Part shown: in pieces, positions 1 to 7,370 of the stretch | How the letters are laid out: every line of letters begins with the position of its first letter | How positions within the stretch are numbered: the stretch's first letter is position 1 | Assembly: GCA_937924905.1 (NCBI GenBank) | Contig: CALDUK010000029.1 | Span: 1 to 32,145 of the forward strand | DNA length: 32,145 nucleotides | Direction of reading: 5' to 3' | Source of the DNA: an uncultured Paracoccaceae bacterium | GTDB taxonomy: Bacteria > Pseudomonadota > Alphaproteobacteria > Rhodobacterales > Rhodobacteraceae | The notes under the pieces: model-generated | What the model was told of the DNA's origin: nothing | What the model saw: the letters and a program-made list of their open reading frames with translations, nothing else | Database searches by the model: none | Translations under genes and position numbers: made by a program

Positions 1-735
1 GTTATCCCGCCGACCCAGCACGTTATAAACGCTGACGATGGCTTCCAGATAGGGCAACAAATCTGCCTGTGGCAGCCAGTCCCGCAACACTTTCCCGATC
101 ATAGGTGTCCGGCCCAGACCGCCACCGACGATCACCTCAAAGCCGGGCTCGCCCGCATCGTTCCGCACCATACGCAAGCCAATGTCATGGGCCTTGGTCA
201 CAGCCCGGTCATTGGGCGCGCCGGTGACAGCAATCTTGAATTTGCGCGGCAAGAACTGAAACTCGGGGTGATCCGTCGACCATTGCCGGATCAATTCAGC
301 CACTGGGCGAGGGTCCGCGATTTCATCTGCCGCTGCGCCAGCGAAATGATCAGATGTCACATTCCGAATGGTGTTCCCACTGGTTTGCAACGCATGCATT
401 TCAACATCTGCCAAAGCTTCCAGAATGTCTGGCACATCCTGCAACTTGGGCCAGTTGAACTGAATGTTCTGCCGCGTGGTGAAATGGCCATAGCCCTTGT
501 CCCAACGGTCTGCGATCATCGCCAATTGCCGCATCTGACCGCTGTTCAGCGTGCCATAGGGGATGGCTACGCGCAGCATATAGGCATGCAATTGCAGATA
601 GAGCCCGTTCATCAAACGAAGCGGTTTGAATTCGTCTTCGGTCAGGCTGCCATCAATCCGCCGCGCGACCTGCCCACGGAATTGTGCAACGCGTTCGCGG
701 ACAAAAGCTTCGTCGAAGTCATTGTATTGGTACAT
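1..735 (-). CDS. cysI: Nitrite/sulfite reductase (hemoprotein), N-terminal part, cut by window edge
   Basis: Reading leftward from ATG at 735 gives 245 residues without a stop, running off the left edge. The protein is the siroheme and 4Fe-4S enzyme that reduces sulfite to sulfide (or nitrite to ammonia) in the cytoplasm. The visible part is the first ferredoxin-like half-domain and the start of the siroheme domain. The stretch GYGHFTTRQNIQFNWPKL at residues 81-98 is the family's hallmark, with R88 in the TTRQNIQ siroheme/substrate-binding motif. The cluster cysteines would lie C-terminal, outside the window. It follows DUF2849 by 12 bp and cysG further upstream, so the operon makes siroheme and the enzyme that uses it; that context favours sulfite over nitrite as substrate. 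The Shine-Dalgarno sequence is weak (GAGCAGA), suggesting dependence on upstream translation. Confidence 0.93.
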   Translation of the reverse strand, partial: MYQYNDFDEAFVRERVAQFRGQVARRIDGSLTEDEFKPLRLMNGLYLQLHAYMLRVAIPYGTLNSGQMRQLAMIADRWDKGYGHFTTRQNIQFNWPKLQDVPDILEALADVEMHALQTSGNTIRNVTSDHFAGAAADEIADPRPVAELIRQWSTDHPEFQFLPRKFKIAVTGAPNDRAVTKAHDIGLRMVRNDAGEPGFEVIVGGGLGRTPMIGKVLRDWLPQADLLPYLEAIVSVYNVLGRRDN

Positions 736-747
736 GGGTCTGCTCGC

Positions 748-1074
748 TTAAAGCTGGCTGGGTTTGGTGGCTGGCGAAGCTTCTTGCTTGCCATGCGCAT
801 AGTTGGACGGACCACGGGTCCGGAACGCTTCCCGAAAATGCACCGGGGCAGGGCCTTCCGGGGTGGATTTGGCATCCGCCAGATAGGGTCCGACAATGAT
901 ATGCGGCTGACCGACAGCGTGCAGCAGTCGGTCTTCGGCAATCGCCTCATCTTCGATCAACTCGGCTTCCGAAATCTGCCGGGTCCAGCTGTCATCGGCG
1001 GACAGCCAAACGGCCTCGCCATCGAAAAGATCATTGGCGGCCACAACTTTCGGTGTAAACGGACGGCGGCTCAT
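748..1074 (-). CDS. DUF2849 family protein, sulfur-assimilation operon
   Basis: A 108-residue protein beginning MSRRPFTPKVVAANDL, with no membrane segment or signal peptide. It resembles the small DUF2849 proteins of alphaproteobacteria, which sit between cysG and the sulfite reductase gene. Its start codon overlaps the cysG stop (ATGA, 4 bp), and cysI starts 12 bp after its stop, so translation of all three is probably coupled. The biochemical role is unknown. The context suggests an accessory function in siroheme delivery or sulfite reduction, which is inference only. The middle contains DGEAVWLSADDSW and a proline- and charge-rich C-terminus that looks flexible. No catalytic motif is visible. 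Confidence 0.85.
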   Translation of the reverse strand: MSRRPFTPKVVAANDLFDGEAVWLSADDSWTRQISEAELIEDEAIAEDRLLHAVGQPHIIVGPYLADAKSTPEGPAPVHFREAFRTRGPSNYAHGKQEASPATKPSQL

Positions 1075-2468
1075 AGCGCGACCTCCTCACTCAGCGGTTC
1101 AATCTGTTCCAAAGCGTGGCGCGGGGCCAAACCGAATAGCATCAGGACTGGCCCATCCAAATCCGCCTGTTCCAGATCATTGACCAGATCGCCCAAGCGC
1201 GTCTCGACCACTTGCTGGTTGGCGCGCGATGCATTGGCAACCGCCGTTACGGGCGTGTCGGGGGACGCTTCATGCATCATCAGCCGGCCCTGCAAAAACC
1301 GCGCAGCCTTTTTGCCCATGTAAATCGCGGCGACCTCACCCGGTTTGGCCAAAGCGCGCCAATCCTGATCGGCATAGCCCGCCACATCGTGGCCGGTGAT
1401 CAACCGCACCGACGAATTCCGACCGCGACGTGTCAGGCTTTGCCCAATGCTCGCAACCGCCGCACTGGCCGAGGTGATGCCGGGCACAATCGTATAAGCC
1501 ACATCGCTGGCAAGGCAGGCATCAATTTCTTCATCCAGCCGCCCGAACACGGTTGCATCTCCGGACTTTAACCGCACCACATGCGCGCCGTTCAGCGCAT
1601 GCTCTACGATGATCCGGTCGATATGATCCTGTGGAGTAGACGGCCCAAACCCTTCTTTGCCGACGTCGATCACTGTGGCCTCGCGGCGCGCAAGTTCCAG
1701 GATTTCGGGCGTCACCAGCCGGTCATGGATGACGACATCGGCCTCGTGCAACACGCGCCGCGCTTTCAACGTCAGCAATTCCGGGTCGCCTGGCCCCGCG
1801 CCAACAAAAGTCACGCGCCCCGCTTCGGCCTCTTTCGACACATGCGCCGACAACAGACCGTTTAGCGTGTCCTGCAACCCGTCTTCACCAGTCTCGTCAA
1901 ACGACTTCGGCCCGGCGTTGAAATAGTAATCCGACCAAAACGCCCGGCGCGGCGCACCGAAGGGCAAGACATCGACAGCTTTACGGAATGTCTTGCCAAC
2001 ACGCGCCAAGACACCAAGGCTGCGAGGCAGGCGGCTTTCAAGGTCTGCCTTGATCGAACGCGCCAGCACCGGCGCGGCCCCTTCTGTTCCGATCGCAATT
2101 GTCACCGGGTCCCGGTCTACAATCGCGGGTGTAATAAACTGAGACTGTTCCAGATTATCGACCCAATTGGTCAAAGCCCCGTCCGCCTGCGCCAGACGCG
2201 TGACCCGCAAATCTTCGGCCGCATCGTCATTCGCGGCATAAAAAAGCGCTGCACAAAAAGCATCGCCCGGCTCCTGCGCCCGGCGGATCAGTGTCAAACA
2301 ACCGTTTTCGGCCCAGGTTTCGATCTGATCTTCAAACTGATCAGCCACAACCGTGATCCGCGCTTCTGTCTTCAAAAGGAGCCGCAACTTGGCCACAGCC
2401 GCCTCGCCGCCGCCGGAAAGAACAACGCGTCTGCCGCTGACGGCCAGGAAGATCGGGAAGTGTTGCAT
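1071..2468 (-). CDS. cysG: Siroheme synthase (uroporphyrinogen-III methyltransferase / precorrin-2 dehydrogenase-ferrochelatase)
   Basis: A 465-residue bifunctional enzyme that converts uroporphyrinogen III to siroheme: two SAM-dependent methylations, then NAD-dependent oxidation and iron insertion. The N-terminal dehydrogenase/chelatase module begins with a nucleotide-binding stretch (GRRVVLSGGGEAAVAKLRLL). The SAM methyltransferase module begins near residue 215 with VGAGPGDPELLTLKA and continues through RLKSGDATVFGR and VPGITSASAA. I chose ATG 2468 (MQHFPIFLAV) because the longer frame to 2585 runs through AT-rich intergenic DNA. The usual SSGGTSP-like segment of the chelatase module reads GTEGAAP, and the usual GGDPFVFGRG reads SGDATVFGRL; both are departures from the enterobacterial form, possibly lineage-typical. 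It is first in the leftward operon with DUF2849 and cysI, diverging from the Lrp-type regulator. Confidence 0.95.
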   Translation of the reverse strand: MQHFPIFLAVSGRRVVLSGGGEAAVAKLRLLLKTEARITVVADQFEDQIETWAENGCLTLIRRAQEPGDAFCAALFYAANDDAAEDLRVTRLAQADGALTNWVDNLEQSQFITPAIVDRDPVTIAIGTEGAAPVLARSIKADLESRLPRSLGVLARVGKTFRKAVDVLPFGAPRRAFWSDYYFNAGPKSFDETGEDGLQDTLNGLLSAHVSKEAEAGRVTFVGAGPGDPELLTLKARRVLHEADVVIHDRLVTPEILELARREATVIDVGKEGFGPSTPQDHIDRIIVEHALNGAHVVRLKSGDATVFGRLDEEIDACLASDVAYTIVPGITSASAAVASIGQSLTRRGRNSSVRLITGHDVAGYADQDWRALAKPGEVAAIYMGKKAARFLQGRLMMHEASPDTPVTAVANASRANQQVVETRLGDLVNDLEQADLDGPVLMLFGLAPRHALEQIEPLSEEVAL

Positions 2469-2497
2469 GCTAAGCCTCTTTTCTTGGGTAAACATAT

Positions 2498-2581
2498 AGA
2501 ACAAAATTCCCAAAATGTGCAGTACAGGCTTGCGGATAAGAACAAATGTTCTATCTGGATGCGGGATAAGAAGAAAATTCC
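2498..2581. promoter_or_regulatory. Three related AT-rich sites in the cysG/lrp divergent promoter region
   Basis: The 134-bp gap between the divergent starts holds three similar elements. Site 1 is AGAACAAAATTCC at 2498-2510, site 2 is AGAACAAATGTTCT at 2539-2552 (a perfect 6+6 palindrome with a 2-bp centre), and site 3 is AGAAGAAAATTCC at 2569-2581. All have GAA, then 5-6 bp, then TTC. Site starts are 41 and 30 bp apart, close to four and three helical turns, so they would face the same side of the DNA. This fits cooperative binding by an Lrp/AsnC oligomer, probably the neighbouring gene product controlling itself and the cys operon. The sites are seen directly; the binding protein is inferred. 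Confidence 0.55.
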
Positions 2582-2602
2582 ACAAAATGCTAAAGGTTAG
2601 GA

Positions 2603-3064
2603 ATGTCGGTGCGTATAGATGATCTAGACAGGAAAATACTGCGCGAACTACAGCGCGATGCGGGTCAATCCCTGGACGATATCGCCAAGTCGGTGGGGTC
2701 GTCGAAGACGCCGGTTTGGAATCGTATCCGCAAGATGCGCGAAAACGGGGTGATCGGGCAGCAAACCGTTGTTTTAAATGCGGAACTTCTTGGTTTTGAA
2801 GCCTGCTTTTTCGTTCTGATCCGCACCTCGGAACACGAGGCCGATTGGCAGGCCCGTTTCCTGGCCGCCCTGCGCGCCCGGCCCGAGGTTCTGGAAGCCC
2901 ACAGGCTGGCAGGCGATATCGATTATATTCTGAAAGTGCGGGTTCGAAATGCGCGGGCGTATGACGAATTCTACCAAGCGCTCATTTCCGAAGTGAACAT
3001 TTATAACGTCACCGCCTTGCTTTCGATGGAACAGATCAAATCCACGATTGCCTTGCCTATTTGA
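2603..3064 (+). CDS. Lrp/AsnC family transcriptional regulator
   Basis: A 153-residue protein of normal family length. An N-terminal AsnC helix-turn-helix (residues 5-60, LDRKILRELQ then VGSSKTPVWNRIRKMRENG) is followed by a RAM/ACT-like effector and oligomerisation domain (about 70-145). It diverges from cysG, so the likely job is control of siroheme synthesis and sulfite reduction in response to an amino acid or sulfur signal; this rests on position. The ATG at 2603 has only a weak purine-rich leader. Its 3' end overlaps the convergent P450 gene by 8 bp (3057-3064), so a shared terminator is absent and the two transcripts must run into each other or end inside the opposing gene. Confidence 0.93.
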   Translation: MSVRIDDLDRKILRELQRDAGQSLDDIAKSVGSSKTPVWNRIRKMRENGVIGQQTVVLNAELLGFEACFFVLIRTSEHEADWQARFLAALRARPEVLEAHRLAGDIDYILKVRVRNARAYDEFYQALISEVNIYNVTALLSMEQIKSTIALPI

Positions 3065-4259
3065 CCGCCACGTTGATCCGATCAAACCCGTGGAAATGGT
3101 AAAGATCCGCCACATTGGGTGGTTCCGTGATCGTCAGGTCGGGGCAGCGCGCAAACAGAACCGGAATAGCGATCTGAAGCTCCAGTCGGGCCAGTGCGGC
3201 GCCCGCACATGAATGAATGCCCGCCCCAAAGCTGACATGGCGTCTTCGCGGACGGAACGGATCGAAGATCTCGCCATCCGGCCAGACTGCATCGTCGCGA
3301 TTGGCCGAGGCCAGCAAACACCCGATCTGACCGTTCTTCTTGAAAGCTGTGCCTTCGATCTCGCAATTTTCATAAACGTAGCGCGTGAACATATGCAGCG
3401 GTGGGCGATAGCGCAGACTTTCTTCCACCGTTCCGGCAATGAACTCGGGCGCGATGGCCTCGATGCGCCCGGGGTGGTCTGCCAGTAAGGAAATAGCATT
3501 GCCCAGTGCATGCGCAGTGGCTTCATGGCCGGCATTGATCAACAGGATGGCCAGCGACAAAAGTTCCGGCTCGGACAGTCCGCCGGATTCATGCAGTTCC
3601 AATAGCTGTGACAGAAAATCATCTGTTTTGCGCGTGCGCCGTTTGTCCAATTCACGACGCATGAAATGCATGATCTCTTTTGCGGCGTCATTCGCGTCTG
3701 CTTCAATCTCGGCGTCGCGGCGGGCCTGATACATAGCAACGATGCGGCCGGACAAGGTCTGCACCTGCATGGCATCCTCAGGCGCAATCCCAAGAAACTC
3801 GCCGATGGTCAGCACGGCAAGCGGTTTGGCATAGGCCTCGATCAGATCAAACTCACCTTCGGGAAAATCATCAATCAACCGATCCGCAAGTTGGCTGACC
3901 GTGGGCGCAATCATGGCAATCCGCGTGCCTTCAAAGCCTTTCAGCGTCTCGCGGCGCAAACGCGAATGGGTCGGTGGTTCCAGTTCCAAAAGCGAATGGG
4001 CCTCAATCTCGGCAAATGCGTCCAGATGCGCACCGACCGGTGTTTGCAGAACGTCTGGCACAGCGCGGCCCAGTGACCTGTGCTTCATAACCTGATCCAC
4101 AACGGAATGGGTTGTGGCCATGATCATGTTGTAGTCTTTCCAGAACACAAAGTTCCCAAGCGACCGCAATTTTGCATAGAACGGGTAAGGGTTTGCGACA
4201 AACTCAGGTGCCGACGGGTCTTGCTGAATCGTCGGGATATAGGATGCAAGCTGGCTCAT
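3057..4259 (-). CDS. Cytochrome P450, soluble bacterial type
   Basis: A 400-residue cytosolic heme monooxygenase. The heme-ligand loop FGAGIHSCAG (residues 344-353) has Cys351 as axial ligand. The K-helix ExxR is E280-S-L-R283. The I-helix reads INAGHEATAH (241-250), where the residue normally equivalent to Thr252 of P450cam is Ala247, followed by Thr248. The substrate cannot be named from sequence, and no ferredoxin or ferredoxin reductase lies beside it. I chose ATG 4259 (MSQLASYIPT); an in-frame TTG at 4295 would add 12 residues. It overlaps the 3' end of the Lrp gene by 8 bp and diverges from the DUF808 gene. Confidence 0.93.
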   Translation of the reverse strand: MSQLASYIPTIQQDPSAPEFVANPYPFYAKLRSLGNFVFWKDYNMIMATTHSVVDQVMKHRSLGRAVPDVLQTPVGAHLDAFAEIEAHSLLELEPPTHSRLRRETLKGFEGTRIAMIAPTVSQLADRLIDDFPEGEFDLIEAYAKPLAVLTIGEFLGIAPEDAMQVQTLSGRIVAMYQARRDAEIEADANDAAKEIMHFMRRELDKRRTRKTDDFLSQLLELHESGGLSEPELLSLAILLINAGHEATAHALGNAISLLADHPGRIEAIAPEFIAGTVEESLRYRPPLHMFTRYVYENCEIEGTAFKKNGQIGCLLASANRDDAVWPDGEIFDPFRPRRRHVSFGAGIHSCAGAALARLELQIAIPVLFARCPDLTITEPPNVADLYHFHGFDRINVAVK

Positions 4260-4441
4260 TTTTTGAATGAAGCCCAAAATATATCGATCAAACAACCAGA
4301 CCTTTTGGACAGGTCAGAAACCGGCACAGTCGCAATTTTTATCCCAGGCTGAATTTTTCCCCCCATTCCCGGGCTTGAGACCACGGGCACTCTATAGCAA
4401 AGTGCCGCCGGACGAGCAGGGACCATGCGGAAGGTAAAATC
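4260..4441. other. Intergenic region between P450 and DUF808 genes
   Basis: About 180 bp separates the divergent P450 and DUF808 starts, so both promoters should lie here. Two short inverted repeats are visible. GACCT, 7 nt, AGGTC at 4299-4315 lies close to the P450 start. GGCACT, 9 nt, AGTGCC at 4386-4406 lies upstream of the DUF808 start. Neither is followed by a T-run, so they are not terminators; they could be operator sites or chance. A GGAAGG ribosome-binding site sits just before the DUF808 ATG at 4442. I cannot place a convincing -35/-10 pair. Confidence 0.3.
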
Positions 4442-5446
4442 ATGAGCGGCTTACTGGCCCTTTTGGACGATGTTGCAGCTATTGTTAAATTGACGGCAAC
4501 GCAGGTCGATGACTTTGCCAGTCAGGCCGCCAAGGTGGGCGCCAAAGTGTCTGCCACCGTACTGGATGACGCTGCAAAAGCCGGGGCCAAGGCCGCAGGT
4601 GTCGTCATTGACGACGCCGCCGTCACACCAAAATACGTCACCGGACTGCCCGCCAAGCGCGAATTGCCCATTATCTGGAAAATCGCCCGCGCCTCGTTTT
4701 TCAACAAGCTGGTCATTTTGCTGCCTGCTGCCCTATTGCTGGATATCTTTCTGCCTTGGCTGGTGACGCCGCTTCTTATGTTGGGGGGCTGTTATCTCTG
4801 CTTTGAAGGGGCCGAGAAAGTCTGGAACTGGCTGCATCCCCATCCCGAAAGCCACGCGCAGGAGGCCGAAGTGCTGGATGCCGCGCATCTTGAAGAAATG
4901 CGCGTGAAAGGGGCGATAAAAACCGACTTTATCCTGTCCGCCGAAATTATGACCATCTCGCTTGCCGCCATCGAAACCGACAGCCGCCTGTCGCAAGGGC
5001 TCGTCCTGGCGGTGGTTGCCATAGGCATCACAGCCCTTGTTTATGGTGCCGTCGCCCTTTTGGTGAAAATGGATGACGCCGGGCTGCGGTTGGCGCAAAT
5101 AGGACCTTCCGACCTTGTCAGGAATTTCGGGCGTGGTCTGGTAAAGTTCATGCCGACCTTGATGATGATCATTTCTTTCATCGGCACCGCCGCCATGCTT
5201 TGGGTGGGCGGAAACATCATCGTCCATGGGCTGCATAACCTTGGGATCGATTGGCCATACGAGCCGATCAAAAACATCGCCAAATCCGTTGGTGGCGAAA
5301 ACGGCTTTGTAAAATGGGCGGTCACGGCCGCGCTTGATGGCGTGCTGGGCATCATCCTTGGGTTGGCCCTTATGCCGATTGTCAATCGCGTGATCGTGCC
5401 AGTGTTCTCGGTCTTTTTCCCTGAAAAGAAGGCGATGGCCCACTAA
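4442..5446 (+). CDS. DUF808 family inner-membrane protein (YedI-like)
   Basis: A 334-residue protein that matches the DUF808/YedI family from its opening MSGLLALLDDVAAIVKLTA to its end. The N-terminal 70 residues are Ala/Lys/Asp-rich and soluble, with VDDFASQAAKVGAKV. Hydrophobic segments then occur near residues 87-120, 185-210, 235-262 and 295-325, so four or more membrane passes are likely. A conserved cytoplasmic stretch (ESHAQEAEVLDAAHLEE then IKTDFILSAEIMTISLA) lies between the first two. Function is unknown; a transporter or stress-envelope role has been guessed for the family. The GGAAGG Shine-Dalgarno sequence supports ATG 4442. It is monocistronic and converges on mmsB with an 11-bp gap. 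Confidence 0.9.
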   Translation: MSGLLALLDDVAAIVKLTATQVDDFASQAAKVGAKVSATVLDDAAKAGAKAAGVVIDDAAVTPKYVTGLPAKRELPIIWKIARASFFNKLVILLPAALLLDIFLPWLVTPLLMLGGCYLCFEGAEKVWNWLHPHPESHAQEAEVLDAAHLEEMRVKGAIKTDFILSAEIMTISLAAIETDSRLSQGLVLAVVAIGITALVYGAVALLVKMDDAGLRLAQIGPSDLVRNFGRGLVKFMPTLMMIISFIGTAAMLWVGGNIIVHGLHNLGIDWPYEPIKNIAKSVGGENGFVKWAVTAALDGVLGIILGLALMPIVNRVIVPVFSVFFPEKKAMAH

Positions 5447-5457
5447 GACCGCTGGGG

Positions 5458-6330
5458 TTACGACCGTCCGCGCCCTTCGAACCTTGGCAACATGGCCGAA
5501 AAGTCGCGGCCATGGCCGTCTTCGTCTTCCACAAACCGGGCATACAGCTCAGAGGCTTTGGCCCCCATGGGCGTGTCGGCATCGGCCACTTTGGCGGCTT
5601 GTTGCGACAAGCGCAGGTCTTTCAACATCAGTTCGGCGGCAAAACCGGGCTGATAGCCGTTGTCCGCCGGCGAAACCGGTCCAACCCCCGGGGCCGGGCA
5701 ATACGCGTTCATCGTCCAGCTGTACCCGGACGACGTTGAAACCACATCGAACATCGCTTGCCGGTCAAGACCCAGCTTGTCGGCCAGAGCAAAGGCCTCA
5801 CATGTCCCGATCATCGTCACGCCCAGGATCATGTTGTTGCAGATTTTCGCCGCCTGCCCATTGCCAGACGCGCCGCAATGCACGGCCTTTTGGCCCATGA
5901 TGTCGAACAACGGCAAAGCGTCGCGGTAAGCGTCTGCGGCACCGCCGACCATAAAGGTCAGCGTTCCCGCATCCGCCCCGCCAATCCCACCCGAAACCGG
6001 CGCGTCCAGCGCGCGCAAACCGGCCGCTTCGGCCTGACCGGCCACGGCCCGCGCGCTTTCGACATCAACGGTCGAACAATCCAGCAGCACCGCGCCTGCG
6101 TCCATCACAGGGATGATCTGATCGGCGACCTGACGCAAAATCGCGCCATCCGGCAACATGGTAATCACAACATCGGCCCCATCCACCGCCTCTGCCGCAC
6201 TGTCTGCGAAGGCAACACCAGACGGCGCGGCGGTGACGACATCAAAGCCTGTCACCTCGTGCTTGGCCTCGGCCAGGTTCCGGGCCATCGGCGCGCCCAT
6301 ATTCCCAAGCCCAATAAACCCGATTTTCAT
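5458..6330 (-). CDS. mmsB: 3-hydroxyisobutyrate dehydrogenase
   Basis: A 290-residue NAD-dependent dehydrogenase that oxidises 3-hydroxyisobutyrate to methylmalonate semialdehyde in valine breakdown. The N-terminal Rossmann motif GFIGLGNMGAPMARNL (residues 4-19) is classical. The substrate-binding signature DAPVSGG is at 109-115, and the catalytic lysine is K162 in GNGQAAKICNN. I chose ATG 6330 (MKIGFIGLGN); the open frame extends to 6633 but that part is antisense to the upstream hydrolase gene. Its start overlaps the hydrolase stop by ATGA, so it is the third gene of a coupled operon that carries out the steps immediately before it in the pathway. The next enzyme, methylmalonate semialdehyde dehydrogenase, is not in the window. 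Confidence 0.96.
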   Translation of the reverse strand: MKIGFIGLGNMGAPMARNLAEAKHEVTGFDVVTAAPSGVAFADSAAEAVDGADVVITMLPDGAILRQVADQIIPVMDAGAVLLDCSTVDVESARAVAGQAEAAGLRALDAPVSGGIGGADAGTLTFMVGGAADAYRDALPLFDIMGQKAVHCGASGNGQAAKICNNMILGVTMIGTCEAFALADKLGLDRQAMFDVVSTSSGYSWTMNAYCPAPGVGPVSPADNGYQPGFAAELMLKDLRLSQQAAKVADADTPMGAKASELYARFVEDEDGHGRDFSAMLPRFEGRGRS

Positions 6331-7370
6331 GGCCTGTCCTCCAACGTCCATTCCTCTGCCCCCAACGGCATCAACATCACGGCGACCTCGGGCTGCGTCG
6401 CGCCATCGACGGTCGGATGTGCCCAGGCGGGTGATTTGTCCTTGTCGACGATCAGCGCGCGAATGCCTTCCTGAAAGTCGCCCTGTTCCGCAACCCGGTG
6501 ACTGAACCGGTATTCGTTCCGCAAGGCTTCTTCTATCTGATCGCGAGCGCGCGCCCGGTGTATCAGTTCGACCGCCGCCGCCATGGCCAGCGGGGCGTTT
6601 CGCCCGAACGCGTCCAACGTCGCTTTCGCCCAATCCGATCCATCGGCGCGAAGCGCATTCACAATATCCCGAAGTGTCTCGCCGCCGAAAGCTGCGTCGA
6701 TCTGTGATTGTGCCTGTGACAAAGACGACCCCGGCGCGTCTTCGGTGGCGGCGTCAATTCGCGTCCAATCGCCTGTTTCTTCCAGCCCCGCGATCAGATC
6801 CGGCCACGCGGCTTTGGGCACATAATAATCCGCAAAGCCTGCGTAAATCGCGTCGCCCGGTCCCATCCTGTGCGCGGTGGTGCCCAGATATTCGCCCAAA
6901 CGCCCGGGCGCGCGTGCCAGTATCAACGTCCCCCCCACATCCGGGGTCAATCCAATCCCGCATTCCGGCATGGAAATCTGGCTGCTTTCACACACCACCC
7001 GGTGCGAGCCATGGCAACCAACGCCAACGCCGCCGCCCATGGTGAACCCGTGCAGGAACGTCGCCACGGGCTTGGGGAAATGGAAAAGCGCTGCGTTCAG
7101 CCGGTATTCATCCCGCCAGAATTGCCGCGCCAAACCAAAGTCACCCGCACACATGGACTGATAGATGCCTATCAAATCGCCACCCGCCGAAAACGCCCGG
7201 TCACCCGTGGCATCAAAGACCAGCATCCGAACGTCATCATCGGCGGCCCATTCCGGCAGGATGGCGGCAATCGCGTTCACCTGTGCATGGGTCACGGCGT
7301 TCAGGGCATGCGGACGGTCAAGCGTGATCCGCCCCGCATGGCCCGTCTTGCGGATATGGATATCGCTCAT
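6327..7370 (-). CDS. 3-hydroxyisobutyryl-CoA hydrolase (enoyl-CoA hydratase/isomerase family)
   Basis: A 347-residue crotonase-fold protein of the HIBCH type, which releases CoA from 3-hydroxyisobutyryl-CoA in valine catabolism. The length fits HIBCH (about 350) rather than simple enoyl-CoA hydratases (about 260). The oxyanion-hole segment is HGFTMGGGVGVG (residues 107-118). The catalytic pair in MPECGIGLTPDVGG is E136 and D144, eight apart as in characterised HIBCH enzymes. Start and stop both overlap neighbours by 4 bp (ATGA), linking it to the acyl-CoA dehydrogenase upstream and mmsB downstream. The enoyl-CoA hydratase needed between the dehydrogenase and this step is not encoded here, so it must come from elsewhere. 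Confidence 0.93.
   Translation of the reverse strand: MSDIHIRKTGHAGRITLDRPHALNAVTHAQVNAIAAILPEWAADDDVRMLVFDATGDRAFSAGGDLIGIYQSMCAGDFGLARQFWRDEYRLNAALFHFPKPVATFLHGFTMGGGVGVGCHGSHRVVCESSQISMPECGIGLTPDVGGTLILARAPGRLGEYLGTTAHRMGPGDAIYAGFADYYVPKAAWPDLIAGLEETGDWTRIDAATEDAPGSSLSQAQSQIDAAFGGETLRDIVNALRADGSDWAKATLDAFGRNAPLAMAAAVELIHRARARDQIEEALRNEYRFSHRVAEQGDFQEGIRALIVDKDKSPAWAHPTVDGATQPEVAVMLMPLGAEEWTLEDRP

Noticed and set aside
187..1323. 378-codon plus-strand frame across cysI, DUF2849 and cysG
   Set aside because: It spans the boundaries of three real genes on the other strand and has no coherent domain.
4386..4406. GGCACT...AGTGCC hairpin as a terminator
   Set aside because: No T-run on either strand, and it lies between divergent genes where no transcript should end; kept only as a possible operator.
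3057..5446. P450 and DUF808 as parts of a new two-gene system
   Set aside because: They are divergent, share no convincing common site and belong to families found widely in unrelated contexts.
6331..6633. N-terminal extension of mmsB by 101 codons
   Set aside because: The extension is Arg/Gly-rich and overlaps the hydrolase gene out of frame; the Rossmann motif begins right after ATG 6330.
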